Notes: generated by a model from the letters alone, not told the origin. A DNA stretch of 64,000 bases from Curtobacterium caseinilyticum (GCF_030363035.1 NZ_JAUCMN010000008.1:124001-188000), one strand, 5' to 3'; shown: positions 26,810 through 36,134, counted from the stretch's first letter. Program-made: numbers and translations.

Positions 26810-26815
26810 GGGCCG

Positions 26816-27040
26816 ATGCGGGTGAGTGAGTTCTGGCGAGCGGTCGACCAGGTGTTCGGCGAGGCGTACGGCGCCGTGGTGTCCCGCGACGTCGTGCTCG
26901 AGGAGCTCGGTGGGCGCTCCGCCGCGGACGCGCTCGACGCGGGCATCGACGCCCGTCGGGTGTGGGAGGCGCTGTGCGACTCGCAGGACGTCCCGCTCGA
27001 CAAGCGTCACGGCAAGGGGCTCGCGGAGCCGCGCGACTGA
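26816..27040 (+). CDS. DUF3046 family protein
   Basis: 74 residues: MRVSEFWRAVDQVFGEAYGAVVSRDVVLEELGGRSAADALDAG..., with a positively charged C-terminal DKRHGKGLAEPRD. This small helical family is found almost only in actinobacteria, nearly always just upstream of recA; its function is unknown. It has a leaderless promoter of its own and is separated from recA by a 295-nt regulatory region, so it is probably not in the recA transcript. Confidence 0.9.
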   Translation: MRVSEFWRAVDQVFGEAYGAVVSRDVVLEELGGRSAADALDAGIDARRVWEALCDSQDVPLDKRHGKGLAEPRD

Positions 27041-27087
27041 GGACCGGAACCGCGACGAGGACGAGGCGGAGTCGAGCGCGTCGAGGT

Positions 27088-27103
27088 CCGAAACTCTGTT
27101 CGG
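27088..27103 (+). promoter_or_regulatory. LexA-box-like site 1 upstream of recA
   Basis: CCGAAACTCTGTTCGG differs from the actinobacterial SOS consensus TCGAAC-N4-GTTCGA at three bases but is nearly symmetrical. It resembles the site before the LysM gene at 36078. It lies 24 nt before a perfect box. Confidence 0.55.
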
Positions 27104-27111
27104 CGTGTTGC

Positions 27112-27127
27112 TCGAACGCGTGTTCGA
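27112..27127 (+). promoter_or_regulatory. LexA box of recA
   Basis: TCGAACGCGTGTTCGA is a perfect match to TCGAAC-N4-GTTCGA. It covers the -35 region of a TAGGTT -10 (27135-27140), so bound LexA would block that promoter. Confidence 0.9.
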
Positions 27128-27196
27128 TCGGTGCTAGGTTCCTGCACATCGGCGCTGTCCGGATCCTCCGTCCACAGACCGCGCGGTCACCAGCAG

Positions 27197-27219
27197 CGAT
27201 GTCGGTGGCCCGCCCTAGG
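27197..27219 (+). promoter_or_regulatory. RecA-NDp (PafBC-type) promoter of recA
   Basis: ATGTCGGTG (27197-27205), exactly 8 nt, then TAGGTT (27214-27219). The mycobacterial LexA-independent DNA-damage promoter is TTGTCRGTG-N8-TANNNT, activated by PafBC; only the first base differs. It gives recA a second, LexA-independent damage response. Confidence 0.7.
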
Positions 27220-27335
27220 TTCGGAGGCATCGGGAACAGCCCGAAGCCTTGTCGCCGAAGCCCCTGCCCTGCAGCACCGGCCGGGTGGACGCGACAGCCT
27301 ACAGGCGGCCGCATCGAGCACGAAGGAGCACCACC

Positions 27336-28394
27336 ATGCCATCACCGGCAGACCGCGAGAAGGCCCTCGAGACCGCACTCGCCCAGATCGACAGGCAGTT
27401 CGGCAAGGGCACGGTCATGCGCCTCGGCTCCGACGAGCGCGCTCCCGTCGCCACCATCCCGACCGGTTCGGTCGCACTCGACGTCGCGCTCGGCATCGGC
27501 GGGCTCCCGCGCGGCCGCATCATCGAGATCTACGGCCCGGAGTCGTCGGGTAAGACGACCCTGACACTGCACGCCATCGCCAACGCCCAGCGGGCCGGCG
27601 GCATCGCGGCGTTCATCGATGCAGAGCACGCGCTCGACCCCGAGTACGCCAAGAAGCTCGGTGTGGACATCGACGCCCTGCTCGTGTCGCAGCCCGACAC
27701 CGGTGAGCAGGCGCTCGAGATCGCCGACATGCTCGTGCGCTCGGGCTCGATCGACCTGATCGTGGTCGACTCGGTCGCAGCGCTGGTGCCCCGTGCCGAG
27801 ATCGAGGGCGAGATGGGTGACTCGCACGTGGGTCTCCAGGCACGCCTCATGTCCCAGGCGCTGCGCAAGCTCGCCGGTGGGCTGAACCAGACCCAGACCA
27901 CGATGATCTTCATCAACCAGCTGCGCGAGAAGATCGGTGTGTTCTTCGGCAGCCCGGAGACCACCGCGGGCGGTAAGGCGCTGAAGTTCTACGCGTCGGT
28001 CCGACTCGACATCCGCCGCATCGAGACGCTCAAGAGCGGCACGGACGCCGTCGGCAACCGCACCCGCGTCAAGGTCGTGAAGAACAAGATGGCGCCGCCC
28101 TTCAAGCAGGCCGAGTTCGACATCCTGTACGGCACGGGCATCTCGCGAGAGGGCTCGCTGCTCGACTTCGGTGTCGACCACGGCATCGTCAAGAAGTCGG
28201 GCGCCTGGTACACCTACGACGGTGACCAGCTCGGGCAGGGCAAGGAGAACTCGCGTTCCTTCCTGATCCAGAACCCGGACACCGCGGCCGAGATCGAGGG
28301 CAAGATCCTCGCCAAGCTCGGCGTCGGCGGTGCGAAGGCCGACGCCCCCGTCGACTCGATCGCGCCGAAGCTCGCGGAGCGCAAGGGCGCGTGA
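27336..28394 (+). CDS. recA: Recombinase RecA
   Basis: 352 residues. Walker A GPESSGKT is at 67-74; the conserved blocks [82 protein letters not shown] and the C-terminal DNA-binding region are all intact. No intein. It drives strand exchange and LexA self-cleavage. ATG at 27336 with RBS AAGGAG. The 295-nt leader carries two LexA sites and a PafBC-type promoter. recX overlaps its stop by 4 nt. Confidence 0.98.
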   Translation: MPSPADREKALETALAQIDRQFGKGTVMRLGSDERAPVATIPTGSVALDVALGIGGLPRGRIIEIYGPESSGKTTLTLHAIANAQRAGGIAAFIDAEHALDPEYAKKLGVDIDALLVSQPDTGEQALEIADMLVRSGSIDLIVVDSVAALVPRAEIEGEMGDSHVGLQARLMSQALRKLAGGLNQTQTTMIFINQLREKIGVFFGSPETTAGGKALKFYASVRLDIRRIETLKSGTDAVGNRTRVKVVKNKMAPPFKQAEFDILYGTGISREGSLLDFGVDHGIVKKSGAWYTYDGDQLGQGKENSRSFLIQNPDTAAEIEGKILAKLGVGGAKADAPVDSIAPKLAERKGA

Positions 28395-29368
28395 CCGACG
28401 CACACGACCACGACGAGGGCCTCGCACCGGTCACCGACCTGTTCGGTGCGCGGTCCCGTCGTGGTCGGCCCGCACAGGCGGCCGAGACCGGATCCGGGGC
28501 CGGGGCTACCGAGCGCCGGGCGACGCCTCCTCACCAGGACACCGCCGGCCACCGTGTCCCCGGACAGGACGGCGCCGGCGTTCCCGGGCAGGACGCCGAC
28601 GACGGAGCCCGACCGCAGCTCGATGCCGTCGGTGCCCAGGACGACGAGACCGGGGACGCGTCCGACGTGCTGCCCCTGCGCGGACAACGCGCCCAGGCCG
28701 AGTGGCTGTCGCCGGTCGTCGGGGACGGGACCGGCCGGACCGCGCGGGCCGAGCAGCGCGGGTACGACGGTGAACAAGCGGAGGCCACGAGCGCCTCGGT
28801 GTTCGCGATCGGCACCGGCGACGAGATCGACGCAGCCGATGCGCCGCGCCCGCTCGACGAGCAACGTGCCGATGCCGAGCGTGTCAGCATGCGCGCGCTC
28901 GGTCGCAAGGGCGTCAGTGAGTCCGAGATGCGGAAGCTCCTGCTCGGGCAGGACCTCGACGCCGACGTCGTCGAGCACGAGGTCGCTCGTCTGACGCGGG
29001 TCGGGCTCCTCGACGACGTCGCACTCGCGACGGACCTGGTCGACCGACTGCACGAACGCAAGGGACTCGGGCGGCAGGGTGTCGTGACGGAGCTCCGTCG
29101 GCGCGGGATCGACCAGGCTGCGATCGACGCCGCGCTCGAAGCGGCGGCGGACGACGCGGACGACGAGTTCGTCCGCGCGATCGAGCTCGCCGAGAAGCGC
29201 GCTCGACAGCTCCGGGGCCTCGACCGGGAGACCGCCGAGCGTCGGCTCAGCGGCTTCCTGATGCGCAAGGGGTACGGCTCCGGCGTGGTCCGCGTGGCGG
29301 TCCAGCGCGCGCTGGACGGCTCGCCGCGCCGCTCGCCGTCGGGCGGCGGGACCGTGCGCTTCGAGTAG
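28391..29368 (+). CDS. recX: RecX regulatory protein with long N-terminal extension
   Basis: 325 residues, about twice the usual length. The RecX core starts near residue 160 ([21 protein letters not shown] ... [42 protein letters not shown] ... [13 protein letters not shown]). Residues 1-155 are low-complexity, rich in Gly, Ala, Asp and Gln and probably disordered. RecX caps RecA filaments and limits their activity. GTG start overlaps the recA stop (GTGA), coupling the two. Long disordered N-termini occur in other actinobacterial RecX proteins. Confidence 0.92.
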   Translation: MTDAHDHDEGLAPVTDLFGARSRRGRPAQAAETGSGAGATERRATPPHQDTAGHRVPGQDGAGVPGQDADDGARPQLDAVGAQDDETGDASDVLPLRGQRAQAEWLSPVVGDGTGRTARAEQRGYDGEQAEATSASVFAIGTGDEIDAADAPRPLDEQRADAERVSMRALGRKGVSESEMRKLLLGQDLDADVVEHEVARLTRVGLLDDVALATDLVDRLHERKGLGRQGVVTELRRRGIDQAAIDAALEAAADDADDEFVRAIELAEKRARQLRGLDRETAERRLSGFLMRKGYGSGVVRVAVQRALDGSPRRSPSGGGTVRFE

Positions 29369-29438
29369 CGCCCGGCGGGGTCCGACGGCCGCCGTCCGAC
29401 CCACGCCGACGGGGCCGTGGAGCGTCCGCCGTCCGACC

Positions 29439-29444
29439 TACACT
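29439..29444 (+). promoter_or_regulatory. -10 box of miaB
   Basis: TACACT, 9 nt before the ATG at 29454; preceded by a short GTCCGACGGCCGCCGTCCGAC stretch with partial dyad symmetry. Confidence 0.45.
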
Positions 29445-29453
29445 GGGACGATC

Positions 29454-30947
29454 ATGGCCACCGTCGAAGTCCGCCCCCGCACCTACGAGGTCCGCACCCA
29501 CGGGTGCCAGATGAACGTCCACGACTCGGAACGCCTGAGCGGTTCGCTCCAGGCCGCCGGGTACGTCGCGGCGGACGGCGAGCAGGCGGACGTCGTCGTC
29601 ATCAACACGTGTGCTGTGCGCGAGAACGCAGACAACCGCCTCTACGGCAACCTCGGGCAGCTCGCCGGCATCAAGCGTGAGCACCCGGGCATGCAGATCG
29701 CGGTCGGTGGCTGCCTGGCGCAGAAGGACAAGAACGTCATCCTCGAGAAGGCACCGTGGGTGGACGTCGTGTTCGGCACGCACAACATGGGGTCGCTCCC
29801 GACGCTGCTCGAGCGTGCGCGACACAACGACGAGGCGCAGATCGAGATCCTCGAGGCGCTGGACGTCTTCCCCTCGACGCTGCCCACGAAGCGCGACTCG
29901 ACCCACAGCGGCTGGGTGTCGATCTCCGTCGGGTGCAACAACACCTGCACGTTCTGCATCGTGCCGTCCCTCCGGGGCAAGGAGAAGGACCGCCGCCCCG
30001 GCGACGTCCTCGCCGAGATCCAGGCCCTCGTGGACGACGGTGCGATCGAGGTCACACTGCTCGGTCAGAACGTCAACTCGTACGGCGTCGAGTTCGGCGA
30101 CCGGCAGGCGTTCGGCAAGCTCCTGCGGGCGGCGGGGGAGATCGACGGACTCGAGCGCGTGCGCTTCACGAGCCCGCACCCGGCCGCGTTCACGGACGAC
30201 GTCATCGACGCGATGGCCGAGACGCCGAACGTCATGCCGCAGCTGCACATGCCGCTGCAGTCCGGTTCCGACCGGGTGCTCAAGGCGATGCGCCGGAGCT
30301 ACCGCAGTGAGCGGTTCCTCGGGATCCTCGACCGGGTGCGCGCGAAGATCCCGCACGCGGCCATCTCGACCGACATCATCGTCGGCTTCCCGGGGGAGAC
30401 CGACGAGGACTTCGAGGACACGCTGCGGGTCGTCGAGCAGTCGCGCTTCGCGTCGGCCTTCACGTTCCAGTACTCGATCCGGCCGGGCACCCCCGCAGCG
30501 ACGATGCCCGACCAGCTGCCGAAGGCGGTCGTGCAGGAGCGCTACGACCGGCTCATCGCGTTGCAGGACCGGATCACGGCCGAGGAGCACGCGAAGCAGG
30601 TCGGTCGCAGTGTCGAGGTGCTGGTCGCCACCGGCGAGGGCAAGAAGGACGAGTCCACCCACCGCCTGTCGGGCCGCGCCGAGGACTCCAGGCTCGTGCA
30701 CTTCGCCGTGCCGCTCGGCTCCGACGTGCCCCGACCCGGGGACGTCGTCACAGTCGAGGTCACGCGGGCGGCACCGCACTTCCTGATCGCCGACAACACG
30801 GGTCCGCTGCGCATCCGTCGCACCCGCGCGGGTGACGCGTGGGACCGTGCCCAGGCCGAGAGCTGCGGCGTGCCGACCCCGACCGCGCCGGGGGCCGGGC
30901 CGCGTCCGGTCTCGCTCGGGTTGCCGAGCCTCCGTGTCGGACGCTGA
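29454..30947 (+). CDS. miaB: tRNA-2-methylthio-N6-dimethylallyladenosine synthase
   Basis: 497 residues. The UPF0004 domain has the auxiliary-cluster cysteines C18, C53 and C87. The radical-SAM motif CNNTCTFC gives C161, C165 and C168. A TRAM domain follows (about 375-455), then a Pro/Gly-rich tail. It adds the methylthio group to i6A37 of tRNAs reading U-starting codons. The next gene, miaA, makes the i6A substrate and overlaps it by 14 nt, so substrate- and product-forming enzymes are co-expressed. Confidence 0.96.
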   Translation: MATVEVRPRTYEVRTHGCQMNVHDSERLSGSLQAAGYVAADGEQADVVVINTCAVRENADNRLYGNLGQLAGIKREHPGMQIAVGGCLAQKDKNVILEKAPWVDVVFGTHNMGSLPTLLERARHNDEAQIEILEALDVFPSTLPTKRDSTHSGWVSISVGCNNTCTFCIVPSLRGKEKDRRPGDVLAEIQALVDDGAIEVTLLGQNVNSYGVEFGDRQAFGKLLRAAGEIDGLERVRFTSPHPAAFTDDVIDAMAETPNVMPQLHMPLQSGSDRVLKAMRRSYRSERFLGILDRVRAKIPHAAISTDIIVGFPGETDEDFEDTLRVVEQSRFASAFTFQYSIRPGTPAATMPDQLPKAVVQERYDRLIALQDRITAEEHAKQVGRSVEVLVATGEGKKDESTHRLSGRAEDSRLVHFAVPLGSDVPRPGDVVTVEVTRAAPHFLIADNTGPLRIRRTRAGDAWDRAQAESCGVPTPTAPGAGPRPVSLGLPSLRVGR

Positions 30948-31875
30948 CGCACCGGCCGCGGTCGACCTGATCGCCGTCGTCGGGGCGACCGGCACCGGCA
31001 AGTCCGAGGTCGCGCTGTCCGTCGCCGAACGGCTCCGGGCGTCCGGTCGCCCGGCGGAGGTCGTCAACGCCGACGCGATGCAGCTGTACCGCGGCATGGA
31101 CATCGGCACGGCGAAGCTGTCACTGGACGAACGACGGGGCATCCCGCACCACCAGCTCGACGTGCTCGACGTCACCGACGAGGCGAGCGTCGCCGCCTAC
31201 CAGCGCGGTGCACGGGCCGACGTCGAGCGCATCACGAGCGACGGCGGCACGGCGGTGCTCGTCGGCGGTAGCGGTCTCTACGTGTCCGCCGTGCTGTTCG
31301 ACCTGGCGTTCCCCGGGACGGACCCGGAGCTGCGCGCCGAGCTGGAGCGCGAGCACGCCGAGCAGGGGCCGGAAGCGCTCCTCGCGCGCCTGCGCGCCCT
31401 GGACCCGGCGGCCGCAGCCGACGTCGACGCGCGCAACCCTCGACGGCTCATCCGCGCCGTCGAGATCGCGAGCCGGTCCGAGGTCGTGACCCCGCGCCTC
31501 CCGTCCGCCCCAGCCGTGTGGCGGCCCGCTCGCGTGCTCCACCTGCACCGGGACCGGAGCGAACTCGTGGGATCACTGCACGACCGCGCTGCGCGCATGT
31601 TCCGGAGTGGACTGGTCGACGAGGTGGACGCGCTCCGTGCCGAGGGCCTCGAGCACGGGCGGACCGCCCGCGCGGCGATCGGCTACTCCCAGGCGCTCGA
31701 CGTCCTGCACGGGCGAGCCACCGAGGCGGAGGCGGTCGAGGCCACGGCGATCGCCACCAGGAAGTACGCCAGGCGCCAGGTGTCGTGGTTCAAGCGGTAC
31801 GAGGCCGAGGTCCTCGACGTCAGCGGCACGGACGTCGCCGGGCTGCAGGCGGTGGCCCGTAGGATCGTGCCGTGA
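30934..31875 (+). CDS. miaA: tRNA dimethylallyltransferase
   Basis: 313 residues from GTG 30934, inside the end of miaB. P-loop GATGTGKS at 17-24, [19 protein letters not shown] (substrate-recognition Asp-Ser-type loop with NADAMQ), [23 protein letters not shown]-type block and the C-terminal [14 protein letters not shown]. It transfers the dimethylallyl group to A37 of tRNA. It is one transcript with miaB and dapF (4-nt GTGA overlap with dapF). Confidence 0.95.
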   Translation: MSDADAPAAVDLIAVVGATGTGKSEVALSVAERLRASGRPAEVVNADAMQLYRGMDIGTAKLSLDERRGIPHHQLDVLDVTDEASVAAYQRGARADVERITSDGGTAVLVGGSGLYVSAVLFDLAFPGTDPELRAELEREHAEQGPEALLARLRALDPAAAADVDARNPRRLIRAVEIASRSEVVTPRLPSAPAVWRPARVLHLHRDRSELVGSLHDRAARMFRSGLVDEVDALRAEGLEHGRTARAAIGYSQALDVLHGRATEAEAVEATAIATRKYARRQVSWFKRYEAEVLDVSGTDVAGLQAVARRIVP

Positions 31876-32762
31876 CCGAGCTGCACTTCACGAAGGGCCA
31901 GGGGACGGGCAACGACTTCGTCCTGTTCGCCGACCCCGATGCGACGGTCGACCTGACCCCGGAACGCATCCGCGCGATCGCGGACCGGCGCTTCGGCGTG
32001 GGTGCGGACGGCGTGATCCGCGCCGTGCGGTCGGACGCGATCCCCGAGGGCCGGCCGCTCGTGGCGATCGAACCCGCCGCGACGTGGTTCATGGACTACC
32101 ACAACGCCGACGGATCGGTCGCGGAGATGTGCGGCAACGGCATCCGGGTGTTCGCGCGGTACCTGACCGAGTCGGGGCTCGTCGACCTCGCACCCGGCGA
32201 GACGCTGACGGTCGGCAGCCGCAAGGGGTTGGTCGACGTGCAGCGCACCACGAACGGCTTCTCGGCGGACCTCGGGCGCTGGGGCCTCGGCATCGAGGGC
32301 GGCGGCGCGAACGACGTGACCGTGCGCGCGAAGGAGCTCGACGGCGCCCGCCCCGGGATCGGGATCGACGTCGGCAACCCGCACGTGGTGGTCGCGGTCG
32401 CGACCGAGGACGAGCTCGCCGAGGTCGACCTGACCTACGTCCCGGTGCTCGAGCCGGCACCCGCGGCGGGTGCGAACGTCGAGTTCGTGCTGCCCGGCGA
32501 CCCGCTCGTCAAGGACGGCGTCGGTGAGATCACGATGCGCGTGCACGAGCGGGGGAGCGGCGAGACGCTGTCCTGCGGGACCGGCGCCGTGGCCGCCGCC
32601 CTCGCGACGCGGTACTGGGCCGGCCCGTCGGCGCCGGACACCTGGCGTGTCCGGGTGCCCGGCGGTGTCGTCACCGTCCGGATGTTCGCGGCGGAGGACG
32701 GGGAGCACGTCGCCCTGGCGGGGCCGGCGGAGCTGGTGTTCTCGGGCGACCTGACGGTCTGA
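31872..32762 (+). CDS. dapF: Diaminopimelate epimerase
   Basis: 296 residues. The catalytic cysteine pair is Cys87 ([13 protein letters not shown]) and Cys235 ([13 protein letters not shown]); GTGNDFVLF and the FGVGADGVI block are conserved. It converts LL- to meso-diaminopimelate for lysine and peptidoglycan. GTG start overlaps the miaA stop. Its last codons and stop form the first unit of a 24-nt tandem repeat running into the intergene. Confidence 0.96.
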   Translation: MTELHFTKGQGTGNDFVLFADPDATVDLTPERIRAIADRRFGVGADGVIRAVRSDAIPEGRPLVAIEPAATWFMDYHNADGSVAEMCGNGIRVFARYLTESGLVDLAPGETLTVGSRKGLVDVQRTTNGFSADLGRWGLGIEGGGANDVTVRAKELDGARPGIGIDVGNPHVVVAVATEDELAEVDLTYVPVLEPAPAAGANVEFVLPGDPLVKDGVGEITMRVHERGSGETLSCGTGAVAAALATRYWAGPSAPDTWRVRVPGGVVTVRMFAAEDGEHVALAGPAELVFSGDLTV

Positions 32763-32836
32763 CGTCCGCCGGGGACCTGACGGTCTGACGTCCCTGGGAC
32801 CTGACGGTCTGACGTCCCTGGGACCTGACGGTCTGG
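32749..32836. repeat. Tandem repeat of the dapF 3' end
   Basis: Four units beginning ACCTGACGGTCTG start at 32749, 32775, 32799 and 32823 (spacings 26, 24, 24). The first includes the dapF stop codon, so the gene's end was copied in tandem into the space before the convergent methyltransferase gene. Confidence 0.85.
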
Positions 32837-32839
32837 CCG

Positions 32840-33454
32840 CTACTCGGCCGTCCGGTGCACCCGGATGACGCGGAACCCCTTGTCCGTCGTCGCGCGCGAC
32901 ACCTGGAACCCGGCGTCGAGCGTGTCGCGCAGCCACCGCTGCAGGGAGTCCCCACCGAGGTCCTTCGACACCACCAGCCACGCATCGCCGTCGACCTCGA
33001 GCCGCGGGAGCCAGGTCAGCAGGATCGCGTGCAGTTCGTCCTTGCCGACGCGGATGGGCGGGTTGGACCAGATGGTCCGGAAGCGCAGGTCGGCCGGCAC
33101 GTCGTCCGGCAGCGCCACCGTGACGTTCGCGGCTCCGGCCGCGGCGGCGTTGGCGCGGGCGAGCCCGAGCACGCGCTCGTTGACGTCGACACCCCACACG
33201 CTGGCGTCGGGGGACTCCAGCGCCATGGTGATCGCGATCGGCCCCCACCCGCACCCGACGTCGAGCAGCGCGCCCTCGGTGGCCGGCGGCGGGACCGAGC
33301 CGAGCAGCACCCGTGTGCCGCGGTCGACGCCGTCGGGGCTGAACACCCCGGCCGCGGTGGTGAGGGTGAGCGGGCGACCGGCGAGCGTGACGTGCACCTG
33401 GCGCTCGCGGACCTCCGACGACGGACTGGCCGAGAAGTAGTGGTCGTTCGCCAT
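32840..33454 (-). CDS. RsmC-like class I SAM-dependent methyltransferase
   Basis: 204 residues. SAM-binding motif I LLDVGCGWGPIAIT, acidic motif II WGVDVNERVLGLA and the catalytic NPPIRVGK typical of N2-guanine RNA methyltransferases of the small-MTS fold. Family knowledge: RsmC and RlmG modify guanines of 16S or 23S rRNA; this single-domain form matches the catalytic half only, as in other actinobacteria. Start at Met 33454 because TACGGT lies exactly 6 nt upstream; the frame otherwise stays open to 33754, inside hflX. Confidence 0.85.
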   Translation of the reverse strand: MANDHYFSASPSSEVRERQVHVTLAGRPLTLTTAAGVFSPDGVDRGTRVLLGSVPPPATEGALLDVGCGWGPIAITMALESPDASVWGVDVNERVLGLARANAAAAGAANVTVALPDDVPADLRFRTIWSNPPIRVGKDELHAILLTWLPRLEVDGDAWLVVSKDLGGDSLQRWLRDTLDAGFQVSRATTDKGFRVIRVHRTAE

Positions 33455-33460
33455 GGAAGA

Positions 33461-33466
33461 ACCGTA
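33461..33466 (-). promoter_or_regulatory. -10 box of the methyltransferase gene
   Basis: TACGGT on the minus strand, 6 nt before the ATG at 33454. Confidence 0.55.
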
Positions 33467-33500
33467 CCGGGGACCCCGTGTGTCCCGGGCGTGGCGGCGG

Positions 33501-33506
33501 TACCCT
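33501..33506 (+). promoter_or_regulatory. -10 box of hflX
   Basis: TACCCT, 9 nt before the ATG at 33516. Confidence 0.45.
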
Positions 33507-33515
33507 GTGGAGAAG

Positions 33516-35054
33516 ATGACGGAAACCACCATGAACGACGGACGACCCGACGACAGCGCCGAAGGTGTCGTGGAACGCGTCCTCCGCAACGCCGAGACGA
33601 AGGCGTCCTCCGCGATCTTCGCCCCCGCCCAGGCCATCCAGACCCGATCGGTCGACGAGCACGGTTGGTCCGGTGACGGCGACCAGTACGAGCGCGAGGA
33701 CCGCGCTGCCCTGCGCCGCGTCACCGGTCTCTCCACGGAACTCGAGGACGTCACCGAGGTCGAGTACCGGCAGCTCCGGCTCGAGCAGGTCGTCCTGATC
33801 GGCGTGTACCCGCAGGGCGACGCCCAGGACGCCGAGAACTCCCTCCGCGAGCTCGCGGCCCTGGCGGAGACCGCCGGCGCCGTGGTGCTCGACGGACTCC
33901 TGCAGCGCCGCCCGAACCCCGACCCCTCGACCTACCTCGGCAAGGGCAAGGCCGAGGAGCTCGCGATGGTCGTGAAGGCCACCGGCGCCGACACCGTGAT
34001 CGCCGACACGGAGCTCGCGCCCTCGCAGCGCCGTGCCCTCGAGGACGTGGTCAAGGTCAAGGTGATCGACCGGACGGCCGTGATCCTCGACATCTTCAGC
34101 CAGCACGCCAAGAGCCGCGAGGGCAAGGCACAGGTCGAACTCGCCCAGCTCGAGTACCTCCTGCCGCGCCTGCGTGGTTGGGGTGAGTCGATGTCCCGCC
34201 AGGCCGGTGGTCAGGTGTCGGGCGGTGCGGGCATGGGTTCGCGTGGCCCCGGTGAGACGAAGATCGAGCTCGACCGCCGACGCATCCACACCCGGATGTC
34301 GAAGCTCCGTCGACAGATCGCCGGCTTCCGCCCCGCGCGTGAGGCGAAGCGCGCCGACCGGCACCGCAACGAGGTGCCGAGCGTCGCGATCGCCGGCTAC
34401 ACCAACGCCGGCAAGTCGTCGCTGCTGAACCGCCTGACGAGCGCCGGCGTGCTGGTGCAGAACCAGCTGTTCGCGACGCTCGACGCCACCGTCCGACGGA
34501 CCGAGAGCGCGAAGGGTCGCGAATTCACGTTCGTCGACACCGTCGGGTTCGTGCGCAACCTGCCGCACCAGCTCGTCGAGGCGTTCCGCTCCACGCTCGA
34601 GGAGGTCGGCGAGGCCGATGTCATCGTGCACGTCGTCGACGGCTCGCACCCGGACCCGGCAGCGCAGCTCGCCACGGTCCGTGACGTGATCGGCGACGTC
34701 GGCGCCCGCGACATCCCGGAGGTGGTCGCCTTCAACAAGGCGGACCTGATCGACGAGTCGCAGCGCCTCGTGCTCGTCGGACTCGTGCCGGACGCGGTCT
34801 TCGTCTCCGCCCGCACGGGCGAGGGCGTCGCCGAGCTCCTCGCTGCGATCGAGGACCGGCTGCCCGAACCGGACGTCGAGCTCACCCTCGTCATCCCGTA
34901 CGACCGCGGTGACCTGGTGTCCTCCCTGCACGACGCGGGCGCGGTCGAGTCGACGGACTACGTCGAGGACGGCACGCGCCTGCGGGTGCGGGTCTTCCAG
35001 CGACAGGTCGCCGAGCTCGACCCGTACGTGGTCGCGCCGGTGGCGGCCGGCTAG
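33516..35054 (+). CDS. hflX: Ribosome-dissociating GTPase HflX
   Basis: 512 residues. The N-terminal HflX domain has VLIGVYPQGDAQDAENSLRELA, LDGLLQRRPNPDPSTYLGKGKAEEL and a coiled linker ending GGAGMGSRGPGETKIELDRRRI. G domain: G1 GYTNAGKS at 294-301, G2/G3 ATLDATVRR and DTVGFVRNLPHQLVEAFRSTLEE, G4 FNKAD, G5 VSARTG. It splits stalled 70S ribosomes during heat or antibiotic stress. ATG 33516 is preferred; Met6 (33531) is an alternative. Convergent with lexA. Confidence 0.94.
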   Translation: MTETTMNDGRPDDSAEGVVERVLRNAETKASSAIFAPAQAIQTRSVDEHGWSGDGDQYEREDRAALRRVTGLSTELEDVTEVEYRQLRLEQVVLIGVYPQGDAQDAENSLRELAALAETAGAVVLDGLLQRRPNPDPSTYLGKGKAEELAMVVKATGADTVIADTELAPSQRRALEDVVKVKVIDRTAVILDIFSQHAKSREGKAQVELAQLEYLLPRLRGWGESMSRQAGGQVSGGAGMGSRGPGETKIELDRRRIHTRMSKLRRQIAGFRPAREAKRADRHRNEVPSVAIAGYTNAGKSSLLNRLTSAGVLVQNQLFATLDATVRRTESAKGREFTFVDTVGFVRNLPHQLVEAFRSTLEEVGEADVIVHVVDGSHPDPAAQLATVRDVIGDVGARDIPEVVAFNKADLIDESQRLVLVGLVPDAVFVSARTGEGVAELLAAIEDRLPEPDVELTLVIPYDRGDLVSSLHDAGAVESTDYVEDGTRLRVRVFQRQVAELDPYVVAPVAAG

Positions 35055-35080
35055 TCGCACAGGCCGTCGCGTCCGGCGTC

Positions 35081-35124
35081 GGCCGGGAGGCACGGCGCAG
35101 CGCCGCCACGCCCGTCCGTCCGGC
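35081..35124. repeat. Degenerate element B (B6)
   Basis: The left arm and loop of element B (CCGGGAGGCACGGCG...CGCCGCCACG) are kept, while the right arm has decayed to CCCGTCCGTCCGG. It lies 27 nt after the hflX stop and 25 nt before repeat A3. Confidence 0.45.
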
Positions 35125-35149
35125 TCGGTCCGCCCCACGCGGCCCACTC

Positions 35150-35211
35150 GGAACCGGGTTCCGGACACGGCACCGAGGAACGCCGCGGTGTGGTGTCCGG
35201 AACCTGGTTCC
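35150..35211. repeat. 62-bp palindromic repeat, copy A3
   Basis: GGAACCGGGTTCCGGACAC (35150-35168) and GTGTCCGGAACCTGGTTCC (35193-35211), one mismatch, between the convergent hflX and lexA genes. A bidirectional terminator is a possible role here. Confidence 0.85.
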
Positions 35212-35254
35212 GCGCTGATCGTTGCGCCGGAGCGTCTGCGAGCCGGAGCCGCGG

Positions 35255-35899
35255 TCAGACGGAGCGGAGCACCGCCACGACCTTGCCGAGGACGGTCGCG
35301 GCGTCGCCCAGGATCGGTTCGAACGCCGAGTTCCGGGGGAGCAGCCAGGTGTGGCCGTCGCGCTGGCGAAAGACCTTCACGGTCGCTTCCTCGTCGAGCA
35401 TGGCCGCGACGATGTCCCCGTTGTCGGCGGTCTGCTGGGAACGGACGACCACCCAGTCGCCGTCGCAGATCGCGGCGTCGATCATGGACTCGCCCACGAC
35501 CTTGAGCATGAAGAGGTCGCCCGTGCCGACGAGCTGCCGGGGGAGCGGCACGATCTCGTCGACGTGCTGCTCGGCGGTGATCGGGACGCCGGCGGCGATG
35601 CGGCCGACGAGCGGGACGAGGGTCGTGGCGTCGACGTCCGGTGTCTGCACGTCGGGCGTCGGCTCGTCGACCAGGACCTCGAGCGCGCGAGGGCGGTTCG
35701 GGTCGCGGCGGATCCACCCGCCGAGCTCGAGCTGCCCGAGCTGGTGGGAGACGCTCGACAGCGACGAGAGCCCGGCCGCATCGCCGATCTCGCGCATGCT
35801 CGGCGGGTAGCCCCGGCTGGCGATGGACGCGCGGATCGCGTCGAGGATCGCCTGCTGCTTCGCCGTCAACGGCTTCTGGACCCGCAGTTCGTCCGCCAC
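35255..35899 (-). CDS. lexA: SOS repressor LexA
   Basis: 214 residues. An N-terminal winged HTH ([44 protein letters not shown]), the autocleavage site Ala103-Gly104, and the catalytic dyad Ser138 (GESM) and Lys175 (ATVKVF). Divergent from the LysM gene; the shared 235-nt region holds two LexA boxes, one over its own -35. RecA, the co-protease, is encoded 8 kb upstream. ATG start with RBS AAGGGCGAG. Confidence 0.97.
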   Translation of the reverse strand: MADELRVQKPLTAKQQAILDAIRASIASRGYPPSMREIGDAAGLSSLSSVSHQLGQLELGGWIRRDPNRPRALEVLVDEPTPDVQTPDVDATTLVPLVGRIAAGVPITAEQHVDEIVPLPRQLVGTGDLFMLKVVGESMIDAAICDGDWVVVRSQQTADNGDIVAAMLDEEATVKVFRQRDGHTWLLPRNSAFEPILGDAATVLGKVVAVLRSV

Positions 35900-35981
35900 G
35901 TCGTCTCGCCCTTCGTCGTCGCCGGGATGCCGGGCAGGAATGTCAGTGGTCCCCGCTTGACTCGTCCCAGTCGGTCGAAAC

Positions 35982-36020
35982 AGTATCCGACCGCTCCGCG
36001 CCGGACAAACACCTGTTCGA
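35982..36020 (-). promoter_or_regulatory. lexA promoter with LexA box
   Basis: On the minus strand GTTTGT (-35, 36010-36005), 17 nt, GATACT (-10, 35987-35982). The box TCGAACAGGTGTTTGT (36020-36005) overlaps the -35 and differs from TCGAAC-N4-GTTCGA at two bases. A third, weak half-site TCGAAA is at 35975. Confidence 0.65.
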
Positions 36021-36061
36021 GCGTGTCGTCAAGAAATCCCGCAGGAATCCGCTCAAGGGAC

Positions 36062-36093
36062 TTGTGCGGGCTCGCATTCGAAACTATGTTCGG
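36062..36093 (+). promoter_or_regulatory. LexA-controlled promoter of the LysM gene
   Basis: TTGTGC (36062-36067), 17 nt, TATGTT (36085-36090). The box TCGAAACTATGTTCGG (36078-36093) covers the -10 and differs from the SOS consensus at two bases. Confidence 0.75.
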
Positions 36094-36134
36094 TACACGA
36101 CTTCGGTTCCTCCGGACGGGAAGGCAAGAACGAC

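Noticed and set aside
31493-31510. CGCGCCTCCCGTCCGCC inside miaA, like the right arm of element B.
   Set aside because: No left arm nearby and in frame within a variable part of MiaA; probably chance, though an old insertion cannot be excluded.
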